Positions 25,553 to 33,440 of a stretch of 34,910 nt of DNA are shown piece by piece. Both the position numbers and the translations under genes were made by a program. Under the pieces are notes generated by a model, which saw only the letters and a program-made list of their open reading frames with translations, made no database searches and was not told the origin of the DNA. Every line of letters begins with the position of its first letter. The stretch's first letter is position 1. Origin of the DNA: Rhodothermaceae bacterium bin80 (GTDB lineage: Bacteria > Bacteroidota > Rhodothermia > Rhodothermales > Bin80); assembly GCA_002238805.1 (NCBI GenBank), contig MPNB01000035.1, positions 1 through 34,910 on the forward strand, given 5' to 3'.

Positions 25553-25920
25553 TTGGTCTTGATACAAATGTTCTGGTGCGCTATCTCGTCCAAGGTGATG
25601 AGGCCTAAAGTTCCATTGCGTCTAAAGTCATCGATGGGCTCAACCGGGATGATCCACGCTTTACCAGTTTGGTCGTCTTGGCCGAGACAAGTTGGGTGCT
25701 GGCCACCTCATATAAATTGGGTCGCTAAGAAATTCGTGAAGTGATTGAAGCGCTGCTGCGCTCGCATGATCTCGTCTTTGAAAATACCGAAGCAAAATAC
25801 CGGGCCTTGGCGATCAACCGTGATGGAGCTTCAGTTGATTTTGCCGACACATTGATTGCTGAAACGGCCAAGCTGTCGGGTGCGCGCGAAAGCGGTATGC
25901 GTTTGCTCGGCAGCGTGTGA
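25549..25920 (+). pseudogene. PIN-domain toxin (VapC type), inactivated by two TAA stops
   Basis: Read through its stops, the frame from ATG 25549 gives a 123-residue PIN-domain protein: MIGLDTNVLVRYLVQGDEA, stop (codon 20, 25606-25608), SSIASKVIDGLNRDDPRFTS, LVVLAETSWVLATSYKLGR, stop (codon 60, 25726-25728), EIREVIEALLRSHDLVF, then RDGASVDFADTLIAETAKLS. The acidic residues of the PIN nuclease site (D5, E46, D97 and/or D100) are all kept. VapC toxins cut tRNA or rRNA and are held by VapB. Both stops sit where Gln is expected (CAA to TAA). The extreme C-terminus also looks shifted. The ATG overlaps the antitoxin stop, classical vapBC order. Confidence 0.8.
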
Positions 25921-26325
25921 CCCCGTGAGAAAGCTCTTGTGTTCACCGACGTGCAAAAAGTTACCAACAGCTACAATCCTCAGTGCACCGACTTTGCATG
26001 GTCGGCATCGGGTTTCTGGATCTTTCAGGCCAATTGGGAACGAGCGATGGTCCGAGCGGCAGAGGGAGACGAAATGACCGCAGCTTTCTCCTACTCATCG
26101 GAACGTTCGACAGACCAGTCAAGGACAGTCAGAGCGTAATGCTGGGGAATCATAACTGAAACTGCAACTCACGGTTTACCGAGAAGGTTGCCTGTAGGCT
26201 TTGGCACAGGTTATCACTTGCCTTTCCCCGTAACATAACCTTTCGCACTGCCTTTCGTAAAGCCATCCCCCCTCTAACCGTCCGCCAATTCAGGCTGTAT
26301 GGGAGGGGCTGGGGGGCAATCAGCG
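25921..26325. other. Intergenic region after the broken toxin gene, no gene recognised
   Basis: A plus-strand frame at 25939-26139 is open, but its product shows no family features, and it follows the broken toxin directly. The stretch 26150-26325 has runs of C and G and no visible gene. No terminator for gpmI could be assigned. Confidence 0.35.
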
Positions 26326-27834
26326 TCAAATATCCACCAGAACACTCCCCTTCATCGATTCTGGTATCGGCAGTCCCATAAGTTTCAGGATTGTGGGAGC
26401 CACATCCGCGAGTTTACCTGGTCGTATAGGACCGGAGAATCCATCTCTGATGATCAGATGAGGTACGAGCGCGGTGGTGTGAGCCGTATGGGGTGAGCCG
26501 TCCTCATTGCGCATGCAGTCAGCGTTTCCGTGATCGGCAATAGTGCTGATACTGTAGTTGGCATCGCGTGCGGCCTCAACCACCATACGCGCAGCCTCAT
26601 CAACAGCCTCCACTGCCTTTACCGCTGCTTCAAATACGCCCGTATGACCAACCATATCGGGATTGGCGAAATTCAGACATATAAAATCAAACTTTTCCTG
26701 TCTCAATGCTTCCGCGCAGCGCTTGGCAACTTCGGGCGCGCTCATCTCGGGCTGCAAGTCATAGGTAGCTACCTTCGGCGAGGCAACCAAAACACGCTCC
26801 TCCCCCTCAAACAGTTTTTCCCGTCCACCACTAAAGAAATAGGTTACATGCGGATATTTTTCAGTCTCTGCTACCCGTAACTGACGCAGCCCCGCCTTGG
26901 ATACAACCTCCCCCAAGGTTTCCTCAAGGTCCACCTTATCAAACGCAACTGACAAACCAAATTTTTTGTCGTATGGTGTGAGCGTGGCAAAATAAAGTTG
27001 CTCAAAAACCTCCACTTCAAAATCGGCATCCGTAGGTTTCTGCGTAAATGCATTGACTAACTGACGGCCCCGATCGGCTCTGAAGTTAAAAAAAACGACT
27101 GCGTCTCCATCGGTGATGGGGGCCCGTTCAATGACATATGGTTCAATAAACTCGTCCGTAACACCGGCCGCGTAACTGGCCTCAAGGGCCTCAACTGCAC
27201 TTGCAGAGAGCTGCCCTTCGCCCTTTGTAAGCATGCGATAGGCTTTCTGGGTACGCTCCCATCGCCGATCTCGGTCCATTGCATCGTAGCGACCAATGAC
27301 GGTTACGATTCGCGCCAAATGCCCCGCTCGCTGCTCAAACTCCCGTACGTAACGAACGCCGCCATGGGGATCAGAGTCCCTGCCGTCGGTGAATGCATGT
27401 ACACACACCTGTTCGCGTGAGAGGCCCTCACGCTGCGCCAACTGACAAAGTGCTATGAGATGATTTAAGTGGCTGTGAACTCCACCGTCAGAAAATAATC
27501 CCATAAAATGCAACCGCGCATTGCGTGCATGCTGTGCGACGTTGACCAGTACTTCATTCCTGAAGATCAGGCCATTCTCAATGGCTAAATCAATACGCGT
27601 GATTTCCTGATTCACCACGCGGCCGGCGCCCAGGTTCATATGCCCGACCTCACTATTGCCCATTTGTCCGGGTGGAAGTCCAACCGGTCTTCCTGATGCT
27701 TCCAGCGTTCCATGCGGATACTTGGCAAACAAACTGTCCAAAAATGGCTTTCGTGCCTTGTGTATAGCGCTTACCGTTGGGTCCACGGCTATACCGTAGC
27801 CATCCAGGATTATCAGAATGTGTTTACTGGGCAT
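26326..27834 (-). CDS. gpmI: 2,3-bisphosphoglycerate-independent phosphoglycerate mutase
   Basis: GpmI interconverts 3- and 2-phosphoglycerate in glycolysis, using manganese. From ATG 27834 (MPSKHILIILDGYGIAVDPT) the product is 502 residues. It has the metal ligand D11, the phosphoserine nucleophile S61 in GQMGNSEVGHMNLGAGRV, FTDGRDSDPHGG, and the C-terminal metal site ISTIADHGNADCM. Length is normal. An upstream ATG at 27918 is open but lies inside nth and adds residues that do not fit. The start overlaps the nth stop by 11 bp, so the two are coupled. Confidence 0.96.
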   Translation of the reverse strand: MPSKHILIILDGYGIAVDPTVSAIHKARKPFLDSLFAKYPHGTLEASGRPVGLPPGQMGNSEVGHMNLGAGRVVNQEITRIDLAIENGLIFRNEVLVNVAQHARNARLHFMGLFSDGGVHSHLNHLIALCQLAQREGLSREQVCVHAFTDGRDSDPHGGVRYVREFEQRAGHLARIVTVIGRYDAMDRDRRWERTQKAYRMLTKGEGQLSASAVEALEASYAAGVTDEFIEPYVIERAPITDGDAVVFFNFRADRGRQLVNAFTQKPTDADFEVEVFEQLYFATLTPYDKKFGLSVAFDKVDLEETLGEVVSKAGLRQLRVAETEKYPHVTYFFSGGREKLFEGEERVLVASPKVATYDLQPEMSAPEVAKRCAEALRQEKFDFICLNFANPDMVGHTGVFEAAVKAVEAVDEAARMVVEAARDANYSISTIADHGNADCMRNEDGSPHTAHTTALVPHLIIRDGFSGPIRPGKLADVAPTILKLMGLPIPESMKGSVLVDI

Positions 27835-28708
27835 TCTTGTTTGTTTTACGACTTGGTTTATCGATGCGGTAATCACGGACGACTTTTGACGTATGCCCGG
27901 TCTTGGAGACATACACATTCATTGAATTACATCGCGGGCAGCTCAGCTGTACAACTCCGGTGCGGTCGGTACGTGAAGCAGGCTCATCAAAGTAATGTCG
28001 CCGAGTTGCACAGTAGTACGCACCCCTTGCCGGATCCAATCCCACGATGGGTTGCGGAAGGCGCTGAACTGTCTCGTAGTATTTGCACGCATCCGCTACT
28101 ACACAGGCAGTGCAACCAGGATTACGTGCAGTACAGGTGTATCTCCCATGCAGGATCAGGAGATGGTGCGCCAGCCCCCAGTTTCCCCGAGGGATCACTC
28201 GTTTAAGGCCTCGCTCAACCTTCAGTGGAGTATCTGCCTGATGCACTAGCCCAATCCGATTGGCAACCCGAAAAACATGCGTATCCACAGGCAGCGCATC
28301 TTGGTCATCAAATGCGACGGACGAAACCACTTGTGCTGTTTTTCTTCCAACGCCTGGTAATTTCATCAAACCTGCCTGACTCCTGGGAAGCTGACCATCA
28401 TAGTCCGACATTACCTGGCGAGCCATACCCACCAAATGCCTAGCTTTGTTATTGGGGTATGAGATGGATGCAATTATATTGGCCACGTCCTCCGGGGTAG
28501 CCTGAGAAAGCGCAGCAAATGTCGGCCATATTTTGAACAGCGACGGCGTGACTAGGTTAACACGTGCATCCGTGCACTGTGCGGAAAGAATAACAGCGAC
28601 TATGAGCTCATACTCTCCTGAGAAATTGAGCTCACTCTCCGGGCGTGGAATTACTTTTGCGAGCGCGTCAAGTATGATTTGAGCACGCTTCTTTCTGCCT
28701 ATGTCCAT
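27824..28708 (-). CDS. nth: Endonuclease III with a zinc-ribbon-like C-terminal extension
   Basis: Endonuclease III removes oxidised pyrimidines and nicks the abasic site. Residues 1-210 are a normal Nth: helix-hairpin-helix LPGVGRKTAQVV with the catalytic lysine K123, catalytic aspartate D142 (PVDTHVFRVANR), and the [4Fe-4S] cysteines C192, C199, C202, C208 in the C-x6-C-x2-C-x5-C pattern. The product is 294 residues, about 80 longer than usual. The tail has C233 (YYCATRRHYFDE), C257 and C260 (SCPRCNSMNVYV) and a basic end, and looks like a small zinc-ribbon or nucleic-acid-binding module; that is inference. AGGAGG at 28712-28717 precedes the ATG. The Lnb-like gene is divergent 16 bp away. 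Confidence 0.93.
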   Translation of the reverse strand: MDIGRKKRAQIILDALAKVIPRPESELNFSGEYELIVAVILSAQCTDARVNLVTPSLFKIWPTFAALSQATPEDVANIIASISYPNNKARHLVGMARQVMSDYDGQLPRSQAGLMKLPGVGRKTAQVVSSVAFDDQDALPVDTHVFRVANRIGLVHQADTPLKVERGLKRVIPRGNWGLAHHLLILHGRYTCTARNPGCTACVVADACKYYETVQRLPQPIVGLDPARGAYYCATRRHYFDEPASRTDRTGVVQLSCPRCNSMNVYVSKTGHTSKVVRDYRIDKPSRKTNKNAQ

Positions 28709-28724
28709 TGACCTCCTGAGGGGT

Positions 28725-29912
28725 ATGTGGTTAACTCACAGAATACTGGCCCTGTTCACGCTATTGAGCCTTATCTCGCTCACGTTGGCAATGCCGGCCC
28801 GTGCTCAGATATCGGACTCGGCGCGTGTATCGGTATTTACTATCTATCCAGGAGAGGCTATTTACTCTCTCTGGGGGCACAGTGCACTTAGAATCTGGGA
28901 TCCGGTCACTGACATTGATATCTCATACAACTACGGCACATTCGACTTCAGGAACCCTCTATCATTCATTGCCCGGTTTGCATATGGGAAACTGGACTAT
29001 CAATTGTCCTTGCAAAACTCGCCCGCCTTGGTTGAATACTCCTGGTTCTCACAAAAACGTGGAGTTGTGGAGCAGCACTTGAATCTCACACCGTCCGAGC
29101 GACGGGCACTCTATCAATACCTGTCTAACAATGCTCTTCCAGAAAATCGCACATATCGCTACGATTTTCTCTATGATAATTGCGCTACACGGATTCGTGA
29201 TGCTCTGGAGTATGCTTTACAAGTTCCCTTGGCCGATTCAACTTCAACGGGTGTGACCTTTCGTGATCTGGTCAGGCCCTATGTACATGCGCGCCCGGAA
29301 TTGGACATGGCCATCAATCTTGCTATGGGACTCCCAGTGGATCGTTATGCATCACAAAGAGAGCTGGCCCTCTTACCCATTAAGTTGCAAGTTTTGCTGC
29401 AAAACGCACAAACCGCAACTGGTGCCCCATTGGTTCTCAGATCTGATACGCTTTATGGCAATCCCGTGACGCCTGAGACCCGTCGTTCGATGTCTCTTCC
29501 AACAGGTTTAGCCTGGCTCATCTTCGTTGTGGCACTTGTATATTTCCTGCGTGATTTTCGCAAACCTTGTCAACGCAAATTCGATGTGGCATTACTCTCC
29601 ACGGTAACGCTCTTGGGACTCTTGGTTACCTTCTTTTGGCTTATATCTCTGCACACAATCACCCGACCAAATCTGCACATTATGTGGGCGTGGCCGCTGC
29701 ACGTACTCCCGCTTTACTTTTCTCGTCGTTCCTGGGCGACCATTTACTGGTGGTGTGCAGCCGCCAGTGCTGCGGTGTTTGCACTAGGTTTGGCGTGGTG
29801 GCCACAGCCTTCACCGGCTATAGCCCTTCCCCTTGCGCTGGCAGTAACAGTGCGATGCATTACTCTTGCAAGAGTACCGCGTACGGGATTTGAACCCGTG
29901 TTACCGGCGTGA
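28725..29912 (+). CDS. DUF4105 / Lnb-type membrane protein (candidate lipoprotein N-acyltransferase)
   Basis: From ATG 28725 the product is 395 residues. After a signal peptide (MWLTHRILALFTLLSLISLT, ending MPARAQ), residues about 32-240 form the DUF4105/Lnb periplasmic domain with H52 (SLWGHSALRIWD) and C153 (YDFLYDNCATRIRDA), a likely Cys-His pair. About five membrane segments follow from residue 265. Proteins with this domain have been linked to lipoprotein N-acylation in Bacteroides; applying that here is inference. The in-frame ATG at 28701 overlaps nth and adds eight residues. The last 13 residues (ARVPRTGFEPVLP plus A) are read from the antisense strand of tRNA-Glu, so the original stop may have been lost. 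Confidence 0.8.
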   Translation: MWLTHRILALFTLLSLISLTLAMPARAQISDSARVSVFTIYPGEAIYSLWGHSALRIWDPVTDIDISYNYGTFDFRNPLSFIARFAYGKLDYQLSLQNSPALVEYSWFSQKRGVVEQHLNLTPSERRALYQYLSNNALPENRTYRYDFLYDNCATRIRDALEYALQVPLADSTSTGVTFRDLVRPYVHARPELDMAINLAMGLPVDRYASQRELALLPIKLQVLLQNAQTATGAPLVLRSDTLYGNPVTPETRRSMSLPTGLAWLIFVVALVYFLRDFRKPCQRKFDVALLSTVTLLGLLVTFFWLISLHTITRPNLHIMWAWPLHVLPLYFSRRSWATIYWWCAAASAAVFALGLAWWPQPSPAIALPLALAVTVRCITLARVPRTGFEPVLPA

Positions 29913-29946
29913 AAGGCCGGCGTCCTAACCCCTAGACGAACGCGGC
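29875..29946 (-). tRNA. tRNA-Glu (anticodon TTC)
   Basis: The minus strand folds as a tRNA: acceptor GCCGCGT with ACGCGGT (first pair G-U), D-arm starting GTCTAGGGG, anticodon loop CTTTCAC flanked by GCCGG/CCGGC, and T-arm ACGGG-TTCAAAT-CCCGT, with discriminator A and no encoded CCA. The anticodon is at 29911-29913. It overlaps the 3' end of the Lnb-like gene on the other strand by 38 bp. Confidence 0.93.
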
Positions 29947-29961
29947 AGATATCAATAAAAG

Positions 29962-30036
29962 GGTGACCGAGGGGACTTGAACCCCCGACCTCCAGGGCCA
30001 CAACCTGGCGCTCTAACCACCTGAGCTACGGTCACC
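29962..30036 (-). tRNA. tRNA-His (anticodon GTG)
   Basis: The minus strand gives acceptor GTGACCG/CGGTCAC with the extra G-1 opposite C73 that marks tRNA-His, D-arm TAGCTCAGGTGGTTAGAGC, anticodon arm CCAGG-TTGTGGC-CCTGG (anticodon at 29999-30001), and T-arm GGGGG-TTCAAGT-CCCCT. It is 15 bp upstream of tRNA-Glu, so the two are probably transcribed together. Confidence 0.96.
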
Positions 30037-30093
30037 ATTTTTTAGGTTAACCTGAAATTTACACAAGAATGATGGATAATAACTAAAATGGGA

Positions 30094-32442
30094 TTAACGA
30101 ATGATTGCTACCTTGCCGTATGAAACGCCCTCATTGTTTTTGCCCCGAGCAACAATCAAATACATACCGGAGGGAACCAGTTGACCATTCTGGTCTCGAC
30201 CATCCCAACTGATGCGCCCTCCACGGGCCTGCATTCGCCGAATAAGTTCACCATGCACAGCAACAATTGATATTTCTGTTTCTGCTACCAAGCCCTCAAT
30301 GTAGATTTGAGCCTCTGTCTGTCCGGAAATTTCAGCCGGATTTGGATACACAAACAGATCCTGTGCCTCCTCGGCAGGCTGTATTGCGTCACCCAACAAA
30401 CTAACAAGTCCTCTGTCTGTACCTAAGAAAATCCGCCCCGTTAACGCTTCAACCGCCACAGTGATCACAACATCAGAAAAAAGCGGGGAGTTGTCAGCCC
30501 TATGATGGTCAACCAGCTCAAACCCTACACCCTCCGAAAGCAAGTACGCGCCCTCAGGAGTAGCCATCCATAATCTGTTCGATGGATCAACCGCAATATC
30601 ATTTACTCCCAAACCATTTAGTACGTAGGACCCTAATGTTCGGTCCTGCCAAATGGGCCACACGGCAGCTATGGAAGGATCATTTGCCGCAAAGGCAGTG
30701 CTTCGGAAGTATGCCGGTCCTCCGCTCGTGCCGACCCAAATCCTCCCGGACAGATCTTCGGCCAGTGAATAAATCTGAGTGCCTGGAAAACCAACTCCAT
30801 TCGAACCCGCTTCAGAATAATAGGTGCACACATCGTCTGATCCGTCTCCCGGAGTATCGTTTGTATCTAACACAAGTACCCCCTTCGTTATCGTTAGGTT
30901 GCCTTGATCCAGAAGGACGATCCATTTTATACCGTTTGAGTCTACCAGGATATCTCCCAACGCAGTTGTTTGGGATATACCGCTACACTGGGGCGGCAAA
31001 AGCCGCGCCCATGTTCCGTCTACCGTCCGTACATGTAATGGATAGGGTGAGATGGTATTGGTAACCCATAACGTTCCGTCCTGCTCGCTTGCAACCCCAC
31101 CTACTATGATATAATCCTGCGTTCCGGCAGCAGGAAGCAAAGTCGAATTGGACTGATCGTAAACAGTAACAACATCCTCTGGCGATACCTGGACCAAGCC
31201 AGCACCACGAGAGGCGGCCCAAGCATTACCCTGCCCATCTACGTGCACACGCCAATAGCTGCCTCTCCCACTTAATTCCTCCACAAAACGTCCCGTGAAG
31301 TTCGTCCAATCACCCCCTGGTCTCATGCGGTAGAAACCGGATCCCGGGATGCCCAATTGGGCAGCAGCCCAAAGATCACCGTCGGGGCTGATAGCCAAGT
31401 CTCCAAAAGGGGAATCGAACGGGCCCGCAGGGTAAAGATCACGACTGACAGGATCAAGGGAGGTAGCTCCTCCTGCCCTGATATAATGATTCAGTCCACT
31501 ACCAGCATCCCCGAGCCATACGTTCCCCGTAGCATCGACTTCCACTGACCGTAAATCTTCGTACCCACTGACCGGAATTGACTCCACACCATTGATATCA
31601 TAAGCGCGTAAGCGAAACTGCGTCACCGCCAGAACCTGATCATCAAGTTTGTTCAGATCCAGGATAGGACGGGTGTTGGTACCTACATGCTCATACCCTC
31701 CATTTTCTGTCCGTCTCTGCAATCCAAACATCGTGCCAACGTACAGACGATCATGCTGGTAAACAAGATTAGTGACCTGAGTACCAGAACGGACATTCCG
31801 TTCTGATGTCCATGAACTTGGATCTTGCAGGCTTTGCCCCGAAAGTGGTGCAAATGCCACCCCTTCATCGGTGCCGAGCCACAAACCCATTTCGCCGCCG
31901 GGAACGGTGTTTACAATAACATCATTGACTGCCGTAGCAGCCGTAAGTGATCCGAGCCTACCGTAAGTATCTCGAACTTCGTTGCCCACAGGATCGAATA
32001 CAACCAGTCCGAACCCCGTTGCAATGAGCAAGCTATCCCCCAACACTTCCATAGCATTGATTGTTTTGTCAGGGAATCGTTCGCTACGATATATATCGAA
32101 AAAAGAGATCACCTCGCCTGTGGATGCATCAAGCCGGTCAAATACGCCGTTCACATACCCAACCCAAAGCAATTGCCGCTTGGTATCCCAAGCAAGAGCT
32201 TGCACATTCACGTCGTACAAGCCCTCGGCGGCAGTATAACGATTGATCTCGCCACCATTTGGATCATAACTGAATATTCCACCTGTTGAAGCCACCCAAA
32301 TCACTCCATCATCTGCAGTTGAAAGTTCTGTAACCTCACGAAAGCTAGTATGGGCTGTCCAGGAGCGGGGATTCTGAGCGTGAGCAAACTGGACGAGCAC
32401 AAGAACACAAAAGGACACAAAAATGCACTTAAATGGGCTCAT
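30094..32442 (-). CDS. porZ: PorZ-like type IX secretion beta-propeller protein
   Basis: From ATG 32442 the product is 782 residues. It starts with a signal peptide (MSPFKCIFVSFCVLVLVQFA, ending HAQ). Then come many propeller blades with the pattern 'D..G..W.a...G...y', such as DDGVIWVASTGGIFSYD, DATGNVWLGDAGSGLNHY and DLSGRIWVGTSGG, like two-component-regulator propellers. The last 85 residues (LFVYPNPAEISGQTEAQIYI, ISWDGRDQNGQLVPSGMYLI, YGKVAIIR) form a type IX sorting-type domain. PorZ acts at the cell surface in the attachment complex of type IX secretion. The size and the order of parts match. The start overlaps the end of ribH; ATGs at 32445 and 32454 are alternatives. Confidence 0.75.
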   Translation of the reverse strand: MSPFKCIFVSFCVLVLVQFAHAQNPRSWTAHTSFREVTELSTADDGVIWVASTGGIFSYDPNGGEINRYTAAEGLYDVNVQALAWDTKRQLLWVGYVNGVFDRLDASTGEVISFFDIYRSERFPDKTINAMEVLGDSLLIATGFGLVVFDPVGNEVRDTYGRLGSLTAATAVNDVIVNTVPGGEMGLWLGTDEGVAFAPLSGQSLQDPSSWTSERNVRSGTQVTNLVYQHDRLYVGTMFGLQRRTENGGYEHVGTNTRPILDLNKLDDQVLAVTQFRLRAYDINGVESIPVSGYEDLRSVEVDATGNVWLGDAGSGLNHYIRAGGATSLDPVSRDLYPAGPFDSPFGDLAISPDGDLWAAAQLGIPGSGFYRMRPGGDWTNFTGRFVEELSGRGSYWRVHVDGQGNAWAASRGAGLVQVSPEDVVTVYDQSNSTLLPAAGTQDYIIVGGVASEQDGTLWVTNTISPYPLHVRTVDGTWARLLPPQCSGISQTTALGDILVDSNGIKWIVLLDQGNLTITKGVLVLDTNDTPGDGSDDVCTYYSEAGSNGVGFPGTQIYSLAEDLSGRIWVGTSGGPAYFRSTAFAANDPSIAAVWPIWQDRTLGSYVLNGLGVNDIAVDPSNRLWMATPEGAYLLSEGVGFELVDHHRADNSPLFSDVVITVAVEALTGRIFLGTDRGLVSLLGDAIQPAEEAQDLFVYPNPAEISGQTEAQIYIEGLVAETEISIVAVHGELIRRMQARGGRISWDGRDQNGQLVPSGMYLIVARGKNNEGVSYGKVAIIR

Positions 32443-33007
32443 CATCGGGGACATTCGTGCGGTTATGGGGGAGTTTGTGTAATAGATCGCTCATTTCTAG
32501 AGCAGCGAGGGCTGCTTCTTTTCCCTTATGATCGGGGCCGGGAGTCGAACGTATTTGTGCCTGCTCAAGATTGTCAGTCGTAATGACTCCAAGAGCTACC
32601 GGAACCCCCGTCCTTAACGCCACCTCCAGCAACCCATTGATTGCCGAGTTGCTTATTGCCTCAAAGTGATAAGTTTCCCCTCGAATCACAGCCCCCAAGG
32701 CGATGACGGCATCATAGCGGTTGTCACTAATCATGCTCTTCGCTGCAAGCGGCAACTCAAATGCTCCAGGACACCATGCAATGTCAATCTTCTTGACTTT
32801 GTGCAAGGAAAGAGTTTCCAGACACCCTTTAAGTAAATCCCTTGTGATAGATTCGTTGAATCGACTCACGACAATTCCGAACTGAGTATCTCTATCCCGG
32901 GGCAACCTTCCCCTAAACTCTGATATAACACTTGGCTCGAAACTGGAATACGAATTCTTGTCCTCGCTTACTTGCTCCTCGTCCGACTTTACTGGATCAA
33001 TTCGCAT
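32429..33007 (-). CDS. ribH: 6,7-dimethyl-8-ribityllumazine synthase
   Basis: RibH makes the lumazine precursor of riboflavin. The 192-residue product has FGIVVSRFN, WCPGAFELPLAAK, LGAVIRGETYHFEAISN (H in the catalytic position) and GVITTDNLEQA, then HKGKEAALAALEM, all matching lumazine synthase. It has an N-terminal extension of about 40 charged residues (MRIDPVKSDEEQVSEDKNSY) before the core, longer than usual and of unknown role. Its 3' end overlaps the start of the porZ-like gene. Confidence 0.93.
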   Translation of the reverse strand: MRIDPVKSDEEQVSEDKNSYSSFEPSVISEFRGRLPRDRDTQFGIVVSRFNESITRDLLKGCLETLSLHKVKKIDIAWCPGAFELPLAAKSMISDNRYDAVIALGAVIRGETYHFEAISNSAINGLLEVALRTGVPVALGVITTDNLEQAQIRSTPGPDHKGKEAALAALEMSDLLHKLPHNRTNVPDDEPI

Positions 33008-33124
33008 AAAACACCCTTTGCTGAATTACGGCGCCGATATGTCTGACTTCCTGCACGCGCCGGCATCCTTGCTACCCGTCCAATGAAGCATATAATGAAA
33101 GTTGCTCACTATCTTTCTTGAAAA

Positions 33125-33353
33125 ATGGCCTATCCCGACCTGACACAAGTGATACGCAAAATCAACCCGTTGGTGCTTACCACTGATAAAACAGTATCGC
33201 GATCATCTCGTATTGCACGCGGAATGGACGCAACTTGCAGGATTTGTATGCATCTACTTTCCTCTTATACAAGGGAAGGGGTTTCCCGCGCAACAAGTAA
33301 CGGCTATATCCGTCAATCTTATCATTAACTGCCTGCAAGGGGATGCGAGGTGA
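33125..33353 (+). pseudogene. Frameshifted small gene of unknown family
   Basis: Two plus-strand frames give a coding-like whole. ATG 33125 reads MAYPDLTQVIRKINPLVLTT. After a shift in about 33175-33200 (an AAAA run lies there) the other frame continues KQYRDHLVLHAEWTQLAGFV, CIYFPLIQGKGFPAQQVTAI, SVNLIINCLQGDAR and ends at TGA 33351-33353. The second part has a natural amphipathic pattern and no rare composition. I do not recognise a family. The unshifted frame from 33125 stops at 33326-33328. Confidence 0.45.
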
Positions 33354-33440
33354 AATTACAAAGAACAACCATGCCCTTACTCTGGATGTAGTGAGGTATG
33401 ATGTATCATAATAGTACGCGCAACATCAAAAGAAGCTGAT

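Noticed and set aside
24260..25728. Stop-codon reassignment to Gln as an explanation of the in-frame stops
   Set aside because: All three stop types are involved, the same genes also carry frameshifts, and the intact neighbours end normally with no internal stops. Gene decay is simpler.
30044..30053. Palindrome AGGTTAACCT between tRNA-His and the porZ-like gene
   Set aside because: Ten-base palindromes occur by chance; there is no stem-loop with a T-run and no known operator match.
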